NCBI GenBank assembly: GCA_965215215.1
Contig: OZ244043.1
Span: 3,410,001 to 3,474,000, forward strand
DNA length: 64,000 nucleotides
Source: CALDTK01 sp965215215
GTDB taxonomy: Bacteria > Bacteroidota > Bacteroidia > Chitinophagales > Saprospiraceae
Reading direction: 5' to 3'
Shown: positions 18,157 to 27,207 of the stretch, piece by piece
How the letters are laid out: each line of letters opens with the position of its first letter
How positions within the stretch are numbered: position 1 is the stretch's first letter
Position numbers and translations under genes: made by a program
Notes under the pieces: model-generated
What the model saw: the letters and a program-made list of their open reading frames with translations, nothing else
What the model was told of the DNA's origin: nothing
Database searches by the model: none

Positions 18157-18630
18157 GTGCGAATCTTACTTCCCCTCCTCATCCTGCTCCTCGCCATGTG
18201 CGCTTCCGCAAAACAGTACACCGTCGATACGCTCCCCGCGGAGCAACTGCGGTTCTCCTTCGGCGGGGGCTTCACGGGCGAGGTAAACGAGTACCTGCTC
18301 CTGCCCAACGGCCAGCTTTTCGCCCGCAAACAGGTGGTGCAGGAGCTGCCTTTCCGCGAGCAGGAGCCTATTGACGCCAAGGTGGCCAAAGAGCTCTTCG
18401 GCACCTACGACGAACAAAACTTCGACGCGCTCGACTACGACGATCCGGGCAACATGACCTACAGCATCCAGCACGTCAACGGCTCCGACACCACGCGATT
18501 GACTTGGGGGGGTACGCGCGTGAAGCCGGCTGAAAATCTCCGTACCTACTGGCGCCGTGTGATGGGCCTACTCGATACGCGGAAACCGGAACCGCTACCC
18601 CCCGCCCCGAGAGTGGCCCCCAATCAGTAG
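18157..18630 (+). CDS. Secreted protein of unknown function
   Basis: 157 aa from a GTG start. A clear signal peptide (LLPLLILLLAMCASA) precedes a mature domain with FSFGGGFTGEVNEYLLLPNGQLF, a beta-rich pattern seen in several Bacteroidota secreted proteins, and a conserved-looking DYDDPGNMTYSI. A dispersed-motif copy (18202-18214) encodes the signal-peptidase region (ASAKQ). Function unknown. It is divergent from the deacetylase. Confidence 0.75.
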   Translation: MRILLPLLILLLAMCASAKQYTVDTLPAEQLRFSFGGGFTGEVNEYLLLPNGQLFARKQVVQELPFREQEPIDAKVAKELFGTYDEQNFDALDYDDPGNMTYSIQHVNGSDTTRLTWGGTRVKPAENLRTYWRRVMGLLDTRKPEPLPPAPRVAPNQ

Positions 18631-18650
18631 CCGAGCTTCGCCGAAACCAC

Positions 18651-19079
18651 TCACGCACGCACCCCCCGCCCCCGCCAGTCTTCCTGCGGCAAGCCTTTCT
18701 TCTCTTCCTTCGGTTGGCGCCGTACGGGCTGATGCTCCGCGGGTACCGCGAAGGGAACCCTGCGCTCGTCGCTCTCCACGAGCGTGAACGCGCAGCAAAT
18801 CGCCGCCCAGCGCGCCTCGGGAGTCGAGCCGTAACAGCGCTGCCGGTTGATCTTCCAGTTGCGCCCGAAGATCCGGAAGCCGTGGCAGAGCGCCCCGCCC
18901 GCCACCCGAAAGTGGTTGAGCTCGAGCTTGTACACCTCGTGAAAGTAGAGCTCGAGTTCCGTGAGGTCCCGAATCCGCCGCCGCCAGTCCCGCGGGTGCT
19001 TCGCCGCGAAGCGGGTCGTACAGGCCCCGAGGGCGATAGGTGCGATGGTTTGGAGCTGCGTCCACCAGGTACGATTCAT
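18651..19079 (-). CDS. Hypothetical basic protein
   Basis: 142 aa with an ATG at 19079. It begins MNRTWWTQLQTIAPIALGA and is arginine-rich throughout, with a charged C-terminal tail (RRQPKEEKKGLPQ). Other frames over the same stretch are also open, as usual in GC-rich DNA. I prefer this frame for its start and its mix of hydrophobic and charged residues. No family recognised. Confidence 0.5.
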   Translation of the reverse strand: MNRTWWTQLQTIAPIALGACTTRFAAKHPRDWRRRIRDLTELELYFHEVYKLELNHFRVAGGALCHGFRIFGRNWKINRQRCYGSTPEARWAAICCAFTLVESDERRVPFAVPAEHQPVRRQPKEEKKGLPQEDWRGRGVRA

Positions 19080-19199
19080 GTGTTGAGCTTGGGTACGAAC
19101 TGGTTTACATAATTATAAAACAATTTGTTCCTTATTTGGAACACCGGCTATCCCCACCCCCCTGTTGATAACGGGGCGGTTGCCGGTACCTTTGGCTCC

Positions 19200-20123
19200 A
19201 TGCGTACGCCCCCGAGCGATCGGCTCCAACTCCACGTGTTGCGGCTGGGGACACTGGTTTTACTACTACTTTACCTCGCCGGGGCACTCTCGGTGGGGGC
19301 GCAGGTCGATTCGCCCTACCGGCTTTCGCCGGGCAAGGAGCTAGCCCTCTACGGCTTCGGGGGCGCCACTTTCGGACTCGGGACCATCGCCAGCGCCAGA
19401 CTCGATCTACTGAGTGCGGAGGACTTACAGACCCTCACGAGGGATGAGGTTTGGAAATTCGACCGGAGTGCCACCCGCCGCCGCAGCGAGTCGGCCCGGC
19501 TAACGAGCGATGTACTGGGGTACGGGGCCACGGCGCTGCCGCTCGCCCTCCTCGTCTCCCCCGAAGTGCGGGCGAACGCCGTCGAGGTGGGGGTGTTGTA
19601 CTCCCAGGTGCTGCTCGTGAACGCCGGCGCCACGCAACTCGTCAAAAATACGGTGCGACGCACGCGCCCGTACGTGTACAACGACGCCTTCACGCTCGAA
19701 AAACGGCTGCAAAAAGACGGCCGCCGCAGCTTTTTCAGCGGACATACCTCCAACGCGGCGGCGAGCGCCTTTTTCGCGGCGCAGGTGTTCTCCGACTTCT
19801 ACCCGAACTCGAAAGCCAAGCCCTGGGTGTGGACGGCCGCTTGTCTCATTCCGGCCGCGACGGGCGCCACCCGGGTGCTGAGCGGCAACCACTACGTCAC
19901 CGACGTCGTCGTGGGTTACGCCGTGGGTGCGGGCATCGGCCTCCTGGTGCCGCGCCTCCACCGCGTCATCAACCGAAGCGGCTCTAGCCGCGTACACGCC
20001 GTGCCTCCACGGCGTCCCACACGCGCAGGAGGTTCTCCCCGCACACCTTACGGACATCGGCGGGGGAGTACCCGCGTTCGAGGAGCACGTAAATTAAGTT
20101 CGGGTAGTCGCTCACGTCTTTGA
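19200..20123 (+). CDS. PAP2-family phosphatase, possibly with run-on C-terminus
   Basis: 307 aa from the ATG at 19200; a signal or N-terminal anchor follows (LVLLLLYLAGALSVGAQ). The three PAP2 motifs are present: KNTVRRTRPY, FFSGHTSNA and GNHYVTDVVVGY, which form the active site for phosphate-monoester or lipid pyrophosphate hydrolysis. The last ~47 residues are Arg/Ser/Gly-rich and overlap the 3' end of the convergent dipeptidase gene by 140 bp. They look like translated antisense sequence. The family domain ends near RLHRVINRS, so an original stop has probably been lost. Confidence 0.88.
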   Translation: MRTPPSDRLQLHVLRLGTLVLLLLYLAGALSVGAQVDSPYRLSPGKELALYGFGGATFGLGTIASARLDLLSAEDLQTLTRDEVWKFDRSATRRRSESARLTSDVLGYGATALPLALLVSPEVRANAVEVGVLYSQVLLVNAGATQLVKNTVRRTRPYVYNDAFTLEKRLQKDGRRSFFSGHTSNAAASAFFAAQVFSDFYPNSKAKPWVWTAACLIPAATGATRVLSGNHYVTDVVVGYAVGAGIGLLVPRLHRVINRSGSSRVHAVPPRRPTRAGGSPRTPYGHRRGSTRVRGARKLSSGSRSRL

Positions 20124-21228
20124 GTCCGGTGGGCAGCGAGTTGCCCACGCCGTCGTAGTCGCTTCCGAGGCCCACGTGGTCGATACCGGCCAACCTCGCG
20201 GCGCGGTCGATGTGGTCGGCCACGCGTTCCACATCGGCGAAGGCGCCGGGGTTGTTGGCGTAGACGCTGTCGGCTATAGCTTTCACTTCAGCCCCCATCT
20301 CCTCGCTCTCCGGGTCGAGTCCGCGCGCCGTGAGCTCGAGCAAAATGACCGAGTCCAGGCCGTTGCGCGCGGCCACCACGGCCGAGTCGATGAAGGTGCT
20401 GCCGAAGTTGATCATGACCACGCCGCCGTTCTCGCCGAGGAGCGTCACGAGGCTATCGCTCATGTTGCGCTCGAAGCCGGGCGTGTAGTAGCGCAGCGAG
20501 GAGTGGCTAGCGATGACGGGCGTTTCTACGCCGCGCAGCACCTGGTAGGCCGTCGAGTCCGACACGTGCGAGATGTCGATCATCACGCCCGCGTCGTTGA
20601 GCAACGGGAGGAGTGTTCTCCCGTAAGGGCTCAATCCTCCCCAGGTGCCGGTGGTATCGTAGCTCGAATCACAAATCTGGTTGTCCTTCGAGTGCGTCAG
20701 CGTAACGTAGCGGATACCGCGTTCGGCGAAGTGCCGGAGGTCGGCCGGCGTGGCGAGCGGCGCGCCGTTCTCCATCCCCATCGGGAGGCTCATGACGCCG
20801 CGTGCGAACTGGGCGCGGACGGAATCCGGTGTGGTGGCCAACGCGAATTCGGCGATCCCGTCGGCGATCCCGCTCACCATGTCGATGAGCGAGTCGGCGA
20901 GGGCCTGGCCGCCGGAAAGGTCGTCGCCCTGCTCGTCGGCGGGGATGTAAATCGACATGAAGGGCGCGTTGAGGCCGCCCTCCTCGGCGCGCACGTAGTC
21001 GAAGTCCCCCTCGTCGGTCTGGATCGGGATGCCCATGAATTCCTTCTCGAAGCGGAAATTGCTTACCTCGAGGCGGTAGGGGAGGTCCACGTGGCCGTCC
21101 ACGATGATGACGCTCTGCGCCAGGCTATCGGCGGTGGCCCGGAGCTGCGGGTCGGAGAAGCGCGCCGTCTGGGCGGTGGCTTGTATCGAGGTGCAGCTGA
21201 GCGCGGCGAGGAGTAGGCTTCGCATCAT
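19984..21228 (-). CDS. Membrane dipeptidase (peptidase M19)
   Basis: 414 aa with a signal peptide (MRSLLLAALSCTSIQATAQ); start chosen at 21228. Renal-dipeptidase motifs are present: IVDGHVDLPYRL with the HxD zinc pair, HSKDNQICD, ISHVSDSTAY, IASHSSLRYY and GLGSDYDG, giving the binuclear zinc site. It probably cleaves dipeptides in the periplasm. It is the last of three minus-strand genes encoding exported proteins: two gluzincin-propeller-barrel proteins lie upstream, with a 21-bp gap to the nearer. Confidence 0.93.
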   Translation of the reverse strand: MMRSLLLAALSCTSIQATAQTARFSDPQLRATADSLAQSVIIVDGHVDLPYRLEVSNFRFEKEFMGIPIQTDEGDFDYVRAEEGGLNAPFMSIYIPADEQGDDLSGGQALADSLIDMVSGIADGIAEFALATTPDSVRAQFARGVMSLPMGMENGAPLATPADLRHFAERGIRYVTLTHSKDNQICDSSYDTTGTWGGLSPYGRTLLPLLNDAGVMIDISHVSDSTAYQVLRGVETPVIASHSSLRYYTPGFERNMSDSLVTLLGENGGVVMINFGSTFIDSAVVAARNGLDSVILLELTARGLDPESEEMGAEVKAIADSVYANNPGAFADVERVADHIDRAARLAGIDHVGLGSDYDGVGNSLPTGLKDVSDYPNLIYVLLERGYSPADVRKVCGENLLRVWDAVEARRVRG

Positions 21229-21249
21229 GCGCGCAAAGTACACGCGGCA

Positions 21250-24177
21250 TCAATCTACCGTGAGGCGGACGAGGAGCTCGGGGGCGGCCCAGCCGCGGCG
21301 GTTTACGCCGAGGTCGGCATCGAGCCGGTAAGCGAAGCGCAGGCCCACGGGGAGCGGCTCGGCGTTGAAGAAGATGGCGTCGGCCATCACGTCGACGCCC
21401 AGCGTCCGCTGGACGCTGCGCAGCCCGGCGGCGGGCAGCCCGGCGACTCCGTAGTCGCCGAACGCGACGGCGCGGACGCGGCGCACGTACACGACGCCGG
21501 CGGCGCCGAGGTCGGGGTAGAGCAGCGGGAAGTGGTAATCGACCGACAGCCGCCGGTAGGTACGCTGCGGGAGCCGGAAGTAGCCGCGCGCGTAACTGAA
21601 CCGATCGCTGAACTGGTAGCTCGCGAAGGGGTCCGCGAGGCGGAAAGCGCCCTGTACGCGGAGTCCGTGGGTCGGGACCGGGGTCGGTACAAACAAACCC
21701 ACGCGGGCCGTCAACTGCTGTGCGGCGGCACCGGAGAGGCCGCGCCGGAAATCGACGGAGAGATCCTGACCCCAGCGCGGTACGATTTGGCGGCGGGCGC
21801 GACTCCGGTAGCGGGAGGCCCGCAAACCGCCCCAGGCTACGGGTAGGCTCTTGCGGGCCGACGCGCCGGAGTCGAATCCGCCAAAATTGAGGTAGTCGAG
21901 TCCGCCCGCCAGCTGAGCCGAGAGCTGGTACGGCCCCTTGACCTGCGTCAGCGGCGCGATCACGGACACCCCAACGTGCTCCTCGTCGAAGTTGACGGTG
22001 GTGAGCTCGAGGACGCTCGGCACCTCCGGCGCGGTGCTCGCGTACGCGAGCCGCTGCGTGGCCCGCGAGCGCCACCCCCCGCTGAGCCGAAACCAGGGAT
22101 ACGAGCGGGCCACGGTGGCCGAGGCGGAGAGGTAGGTCTTTCGCTCGACCCGATTGAAGCCGAGGGTGGTTCGAGTGGATAGTTCGCCGAGCAGGTTGTC
22201 GCCGGCCAGCGTGGCCTCCAAGCTGGTTTGCCCGGCCTCCGGCAGCCAGCTGTGGAAGCGAAAACCGCGCAGCAAGCCGTAGTAGCGGGGCGGGCGACGG
22301 GCGGCGCTCGACCCGTTTTGCGGAAGCGGACCGGCCGCTTCGGCGGGCAGGCGATCGAAACGCGGGCGGGCGGGGTCCATGAACTGGCGCCGGAATTCAG
22401 CGGCTTCGGGATCGAGCTCGAACTGCGTAAACTGAGGGACGTCGACGGGCTCGGTGAGCTCGACGGGCCGCAGCAACCAGTGCTTGCGGGCGAGGGCGGT
22501 GACGGGGTCGCCCATCGCGTCGACCTCGACGTAGTAGAGCTGGTCGCCGCGCACGGCGGGTGTGGTCGCGGATACGGACACGCTGGTGAGCTGCTCGATG
22601 CGACCCCCGCCGCTCAGCGGCACGCGGAAGATGTTCTCGATGCCGGTAAAGCCGGCGCTGAAGTAGACGTGCTCCCCGTGCGGGTAGAGTCCGTCGACGG
22701 AGTGGCGCGTCCAGGGCGTAAGCTGCTTGTTGACCTTGCCGTTGAGGCTGAAGCGCCAGACGGCGAGCCGGCCGCGCTGCTTGGCCAGCGCCACCACCGA
22801 CTTGCCGTCGGGCGTGAAGCGCGGCCAGCTCAGGCCGGTGAAACCGGGGTCGAGCCGTAGCTTCTCGCGGCCGCTCACCGCGTCGAGCACCACGAGGAGC
22901 GGGGTTCGGCCGGTACGTTGGTCGACGGCTACGAGTTGGGTGGCGTCGGGCGCGAGGCCCGGGTTGAAGAGCCGCGTCCCGGAGGTGAGCTGCTTGAGCT
23001 TACGTTGGCGCACGTCGTAGACCATGACCACGCTGTAGCTCTCGGCGGGGCGGCGGGGGTTGTGGCGCAACTGCGTCCACACCGCGCGGTTGCCCACCGC
23101 GTGGCACTCCCGCTCGGCGCGCTCCCCGAGCCAGGCGAGGTGTTTCGGCTCCTCGCGGGCGTCGAGGCGCACGAGCTCCGGGATCCGCGTGTAGCTGCTC
23201 CGCGTGGCGAGTAGGGGGCCGCCCCTGCCGTCGGGCAGGGGCGTGTTGTAGCGATCCACGGTTTTTTCGAGGTCGCTGGTCACGCGCACCCCGGGCGTGA
23301 GGATCAGGGTGTCGCGCTGTTCGACGAGCCGGGCGGCGAGGCTGTCGTACGCCGCGTGGTAAAGCCGGCGCGAGCTCAGTCCGGTGCGCTCGCGCAGCGC
23401 CGAGGAGAAGGGGTAGAAAGGTCGCCGGTAGGTACCCGCGCCGGCCAGCACCCGCGGCCACAGCCCGCCGCCGTAGGTCGTGTGCCCGTAGCTGACCAGG
23501 GTATAGCCCAGCGTGTATTCGTTCGGGACGCGGTCTTTGAGCGAGCCGTTCACCGCCTTCCCGTAGCTGTACCGCCTGCGTTGCAGCAAGACCGCGCGTT
23601 CGAGGGCCGAAAAGGCGGGCGTGCGCCCACGGCCGGAGTAGGTCAGGGCCGTCTCCGCGAAAACGGCGTCCCCCTCGAAAAACCAGCCCGGCGTAGAGAG
23701 CCCAGCGAAGAGTCCCCAACCCCCGTCGCCGCCGAGGAAGGCCGCCAGCCCGGTGGCCCCACGGCGCAGGTTGGCGTACTGCTCCACGTGGCGGTACTCG
23801 TGGATGGCGAGGATGTCGTTCCAGTCGAGGCTGCTCAACTCCCCCTGGCGCTGCGGTGGCGCGGCGTAGAGGTAGCTCCGGAAAGGGGCCAGGCTCACGA
23901 AACCGTTCGGGACGACGGTGCTCGGCTGCACCACGATGTCGATGGGGCGGACTTTGGGACCTAAGCTCAGCGGGCGGGAGCGGATCAAGCCCCGGTCCAG
24001 CTCCAGGGTGCGCCGCGCGAAGTCGAGCGTGGCGGGCGTGGTGATCAGCGCGACGCTATCCGCACGCAGGATTCGCCAGTCGAGTTGCCCCGGGAAGCCG
24101 CCGAGCGCCTGGGCGCGCAGGCTTTCGCCAAAACCGCACAAGCAGATTCCGAGCAAGAGCGTGCAGAGGGAGCGCAT
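21250..24177 (-). CDS. Gluzincin-like peptidase domain + beta-propeller + outer-membrane barrel
   Basis: 975 aa. A signal peptide (MRSLCTLLLGICLCGFGES) is followed by a ~240-residue domain with HEYRH (H126, E127, H130) and, 42 residues after H126, E168 in GWFFEGDAVFAET. This is the HExxH...E zinc pattern of gluzincins. Residues ~290-580 contain WD40/TolB-like repeats (LVRLDAREEPKHLAW, GTRLFNPGLAPDATQLV, GLSWPRFTPDGKSVVA). The last ~330 residues alternate hydrophobic and polar like an outer-membrane beta-barrel, ending in APELLVRLTVD. Proteolysis is inferred from the motif only. A paralogue with the same plan lies directly upstream (24245-27160). Confidence 0.8.
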   Translation of the reverse strand: MRSLCTLLLGICLCGFGESLRAQALGGFPGQLDWRILRADSVALITTPATLDFARRTLELDRGLIRSRPLSLGPKVRPIDIVVQPSTVVPNGFVSLAPFRSYLYAAPPQRQGELSSLDWNDILAIHEYRHVEQYANLRRGATGLAAFLGGDGGWGLFAGLSTPGWFFEGDAVFAETALTYSGRGRTPAFSALERAVLLQRRRYSYGKAVNGSLKDRVPNEYTLGYTLVSYGHTTYGGGLWPRVLAGAGTYRRPFYPFSSALRERTGLSSRRLYHAAYDSLAARLVEQRDTLILTPGVRVTSDLEKTVDRYNTPLPDGRGGPLLATRSSYTRIPELVRLDAREEPKHLAWLGERAERECHAVGNRAVWTQLRHNPRRPAESYSVVMVYDVRQRKLKQLTSGTRLFNPGLAPDATQLVAVDQRTGRTPLLVVLDAVSGREKLRLDPGFTGLSWPRFTPDGKSVVALAKQRGRLAVWRFSLNGKVNKQLTPWTRHSVDGLYPHGEHVYFSAGFTGIENIFRVPLSGGGRIEQLTSVSVSATTPAVRGDQLYYVEVDAMGDPVTALARKHWLLRPVELTEPVDVPQFTQFELDPEAAEFRRQFMDPARPRFDRLPAEAAGPLPQNGSSAARRPPRYYGLLRGFRFHSWLPEAGQTSLEATLAGDNLLGELSTRTTLGFNRVERKTYLSASATVARSYPWFRLSGGWRSRATQRLAYASTAPEVPSVLELTTVNFDEEHVGVSVIAPLTQVKGPYQLSAQLAGGLDYLNFGGFDSGASARKSLPVAWGGLRASRYRSRARRQIVPRWGQDLSVDFRRGLSGAAAQQLTARVGLFVPTPVPTHGLRVQGAFRLADPFASYQFSDRFSYARGYFRLPQRTYRRLSVDYHFPLLYPDLGAAGVVYVRRVRAVAFGDYGVAGLPAAGLRSVQRTLGVDVMADAIFFNAEPLPVGLRFAYRLDADLGVNRRGWAAPELLVRLTVD

Positions 24178-24244
24178 CGAGGTTTGCGTAATGCAAATAC
24201 AGTGCGCGATTCAAACCCGATAAAGGTCTCGAACTCCGTCCGGC

Positions 24245-27160
24245 TCAAAAAACGGGGAACTGGACGAGGAGCTCGGGGAGGGCCCAGCCCTCGCGCTGAT
24301 CTTGGACGCCGTAGAGCGAACCGTCCAGCCGGTAGGCGAACCGCAGTCCGACCGGCAGGTCCTCGACGTTGAAGAAGGTGAAGTCGCCGAACACGTCGAA
24401 GCCGACCGAGCGCTGGGCGAAATCCCGGGCCTCGGAGCTTTCCGGTAAGCGGAACGACTCCGGTAGACGAAACGTGCTCAGGTCGACCCAAGCCGTGGCG
24501 CGCACGCGTTTGAGGTAGGCGATGCCGGCCACGCCGGCGTCGGGATAGTAGAGGGGGAAGTAGTAGTCGGCCGAGAAGCGCCACACGAAATCCGACACCG
24601 GGCGGGGGCTATCCGAGGTTCGGTAGCCGCGGGCGTGCTGGAAGAAGTCCGGAAACTTGTAGGTCCGCCGGTCGAGCTCCCGCTGCCCGGCGATCTCGGC
24701 GTACACGCCGTGATCCGGCAGTACGCCCGGGAAGAAGATGCCCGCGCTGGCCGACACCTGCGCCGGTGGGTCCGACCCGAAACCGCGCTGGAGGGTGGCG
24801 CTCACCACCTGGCCGTCGCGCGGGACGATGTGCTGGGTGGCCCGACCGCGCGTCCGGCTAGCGGACACCCGGAGTCCTGCGCTCGTGAGGTTTTCGCGGC
24901 CCGGCAGCTCGGCCGACTCCCCGTAAAACGCCATGCGCTGCACTTCGACCTCGGGTCGGAAGCTGAGTCGGTAGGCGCCGTCGATCTGCTGGAGCGGCGC
25001 GAGCGCCCGCGCGCCGACGGCGAGCTGCCCGAAGCGCGAGCCCAGGATGCGGAGGGTGTCGTCGACGACGCGCGACTGTATAACCTGCCGGTCGCGGTAG
25101 CTCGCCGTGAGTCCGAGCCAGGGGTAGGTGCGCGCCAGCGTCGCCGACGCGGCGAAGAAGCCCCGGCGTTCGTTGTGGTTGTAGCCGGCGGTCACCTGCG
25201 CGGCGAGGTCGCCGAGGATGTTGCCCCCGAAGAGCGTTAGGCGGGCCTGCGTCTGGTCGACGAGCGGCTGGTAGGAGTAGACGCTGAAGCCGCGCAGAAG
25301 GTGTCGGTAGGGCCGTAGCTCCGCCCCGGCGGGTACCGGGGTGGAGTCGGCGAGCGGCTCGGGACCTCGATCCAGGTACCGCCGCCGGAAGCGAGCGCCC
25401 GCGGTATCGGGTTGCAGCGCGGCGTACTGCGGCATGTCGACCGGCTCGACGATCTCGGTCGGGCGACGCAACCAGTCTTCGGAGCTGAGCCGGACCAGCG
25501 GATTACCGGTGGCCTCGGTCTCGACGAAGTAGAGCCGTCCGCCGTGAAAGGCGGGCGAGGTGGCGCCGACGGCGACCTCGCTGAGTTGCTCGGCGCCGCG
25601 CGATCCGTCGAGCGGCACGCGGAAGATCTGGTCGGTGCCGGTGTAGTCCGCCGAGAAGTAGACGAACCCGCCGCTCGGCAACGGCGCCTCCACCACGTGG
25701 CTGCTCCAGGGCGTGAGCTGCAGCGAGGAGTCGGATCCGTCGGTGGCGAAGCGGTAGAGGCAAACCTCGGACCCGCGTTTCGCGACAGCGACCACGTGGC
25801 GACCGCCGGCCGCGAAGCGGGGGTGGGCGAGTAGATCGAAGCTATCGGCGGCGAACACGAGCGTGCGCTCGCCGGTGCTCTCGAGCAACGCCAGGCGGGA
25901 GGGGGCGCCAATTCGCACGTCGGCCACGACGATCGAATCGCCCGTAGCGCTCAGGCCCGGACTGAAGTAGTGGGTGCGGTCGGTGAGGCGGTGGCGCTGC
26001 TTGGTGCCCAGGTCGTAGCGCATCACCACCGAGAAATTTTCGTCGGGGTGACTGGGGTTGAAGCGCAGTTGCGACCACACGACCTGCCCGCCGTCGGCGT
26101 GGAGCGCGCCGTCGAGGTTGGCGCCCAACGGGACGATCGGGCGGACGCGACCGCCTCGGTCGACGCGCACGAGCTCCGGGATGCGCTTCAGGGAGCGGCG
26201 CTGGGCGAGGATCGAGCCGTCGGACTGGGGGAGCGGGGTGTCGTAAAGGGTGCCGTGCTTTAGCGGCGGCGTGAAGGCCTCGCGGGGGGTGAGCTCGCGG
26301 CTCGCGACTTCCCGCTCCCAGGCGGTGGCGAGGCTGTCGTAGGCTGCCCCATAGAGGCCCCGCGTCGAGAGCCCCGTAGCGCGTTTTAGCGAAAGCGAGA
26401 AGGGGTAGAGGAGGGGTTTGTAGCTGCCGGCCCCGGCGACGGTGGCGGGCCAGGGATCTTCGGCGAAGTTGAGGCGGCCGTGGCTCACGAGCGCGTAGCC
26501 GAGGCGGTAGTGGTCGGGTACGAGGTTGCGCAGGGAGCCGTTGCGCGCCTTGGCGTACGAGAAGCGGACGCCGGCGAGGGCCTGCGCGCGCTGCAGCGAG
26601 GTGAAGGCGGGCGTGCGGCCGCGGCCGGCGTAGGTGAGCACGGTCTCGGAGTAGACCGCGTCGCCCTCGCTAAACCAGTTGGGTACGCTCAGGCCCGTCA
26701 TAAAACCCAGGCCCGCGTCGCCGGTGAGGGTGGCCACGAAGCGGGTGAGGCCGCGGTTGAGGTTGGCGAGCTGCTCCACGTGGCGGTACTCGTGGATGGC
26801 GAGCGCGTCGACCCAGGCGTTGGTGCTGATTTCGCTCTGGGGCTGCGGCGGGGTGGCGTAGAGGTAGCTGCGCAGCGGTTCGAGGCCGACGAAGCCGTTG
26901 GAGACGACGGTGACGGGCTGCACCACGACGTCGATGGGCGCGAGCCGGTCGCCGAGCGAGGTCGGACGCAGCTCAATGAGGCCCGCGTCGAGCCGCTGGG
27001 CGCGCCGGGCGAAATCGAGCGTGGTCGGCGTCGTAATGAGGTCGACGGTATCGTTGCCGAAAACCGACCACTCCATGCGCGTGGGCAGGCCCCCGAAGCT
27101 CTGGCTGGCGAGTGGTCGGAGGCCCGTCAGCAGACAGAGTAGGGCTATGAGGTTACGCAC
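24245..27160 (-). CDS. Tandem paralogue: gluzincin-like domain + beta-propeller + outer-membrane barrel
   Basis: 971 aa and the same layout as the gene at 21250-24177: signal peptide (MRNLIALLCLLTGLRPLA), HEYRH (H123, E124, H127) with E165 in NWFSEGDAVYSET, again 42 residues on, then propeller repeats (FSPGLSATGDSIVVADVR, LLAHPRFAAGGRHVVA) and a C-terminal barrel ending PELLVQFPVF. The two copies share many blocks (FGGLPTRMEW vs LGGFPGQLDW, NGFVGLEPLRSYLYATPPQ vs NGFVSLAPFRSYLYAAPPQ) but have diverged, so the duplication is old. The 67-bp gap suggests one operon. It starts 47 bp from the divergent pyruvate carboxylase. A dispersed-motif copy is at 26383-26396. Confidence 0.8.
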   Translation of the reverse strand: MRNLIALLCLLTGLRPLASQSFGGLPTRMEWSVFGNDTVDLITTPTTLDFARRAQRLDAGLIELRPTSLGDRLAPIDVVVQPVTVVSNGFVGLEPLRSYLYATPPQPQSEISTNAWVDALAIHEYRHVEQLANLNRGLTRFVATLTGDAGLGFMTGLSVPNWFSEGDAVYSETVLTYAGRGRTPAFTSLQRAQALAGVRFSYAKARNGSLRNLVPDHYRLGYALVSHGRLNFAEDPWPATVAGAGSYKPLLYPFSLSLKRATGLSTRGLYGAAYDSLATAWEREVASRELTPREAFTPPLKHGTLYDTPLPQSDGSILAQRRSLKRIPELVRVDRGGRVRPIVPLGANLDGALHADGGQVVWSQLRFNPSHPDENFSVVMRYDLGTKQRHRLTDRTHYFSPGLSATGDSIVVADVRIGAPSRLALLESTGERTLVFAADSFDLLAHPRFAAGGRHVVAVAKRGSEVCLYRFATDGSDSSLQLTPWSSHVVEAPLPSGGFVYFSADYTGTDQIFRVPLDGSRGAEQLSEVAVGATSPAFHGGRLYFVETEATGNPLVRLSSEDWLRRPTEIVEPVDMPQYAALQPDTAGARFRRRYLDRGPEPLADSTPVPAGAELRPYRHLLRGFSVYSYQPLVDQTQARLTLFGGNILGDLAAQVTAGYNHNERRGFFAASATLARTYPWLGLTASYRDRQVIQSRVVDDTLRILGSRFGQLAVGARALAPLQQIDGAYRLSFRPEVEVQRMAFYGESAELPGRENLTSAGLRVSASRTRGRATQHIVPRDGQVVSATLQRGFGSDPPAQVSASAGIFFPGVLPDHGVYAEIAGQRELDRRTYKFPDFFQHARGYRTSDSPRPVSDFVWRFSADYYFPLYYPDAGVAGIAYLKRVRATAWVDLSTFRLPESFRLPESSEARDFAQRSVGFDVFGDFTFFNVEDLPVGLRFAYRLDGSLYGVQDQREGWALPELLVQFPVF

Positions 27161-27207
27161 GGAAATGAGGGTTAAGATGCGGCGATTTGCACGATTACCT
27201 TCCGCCC

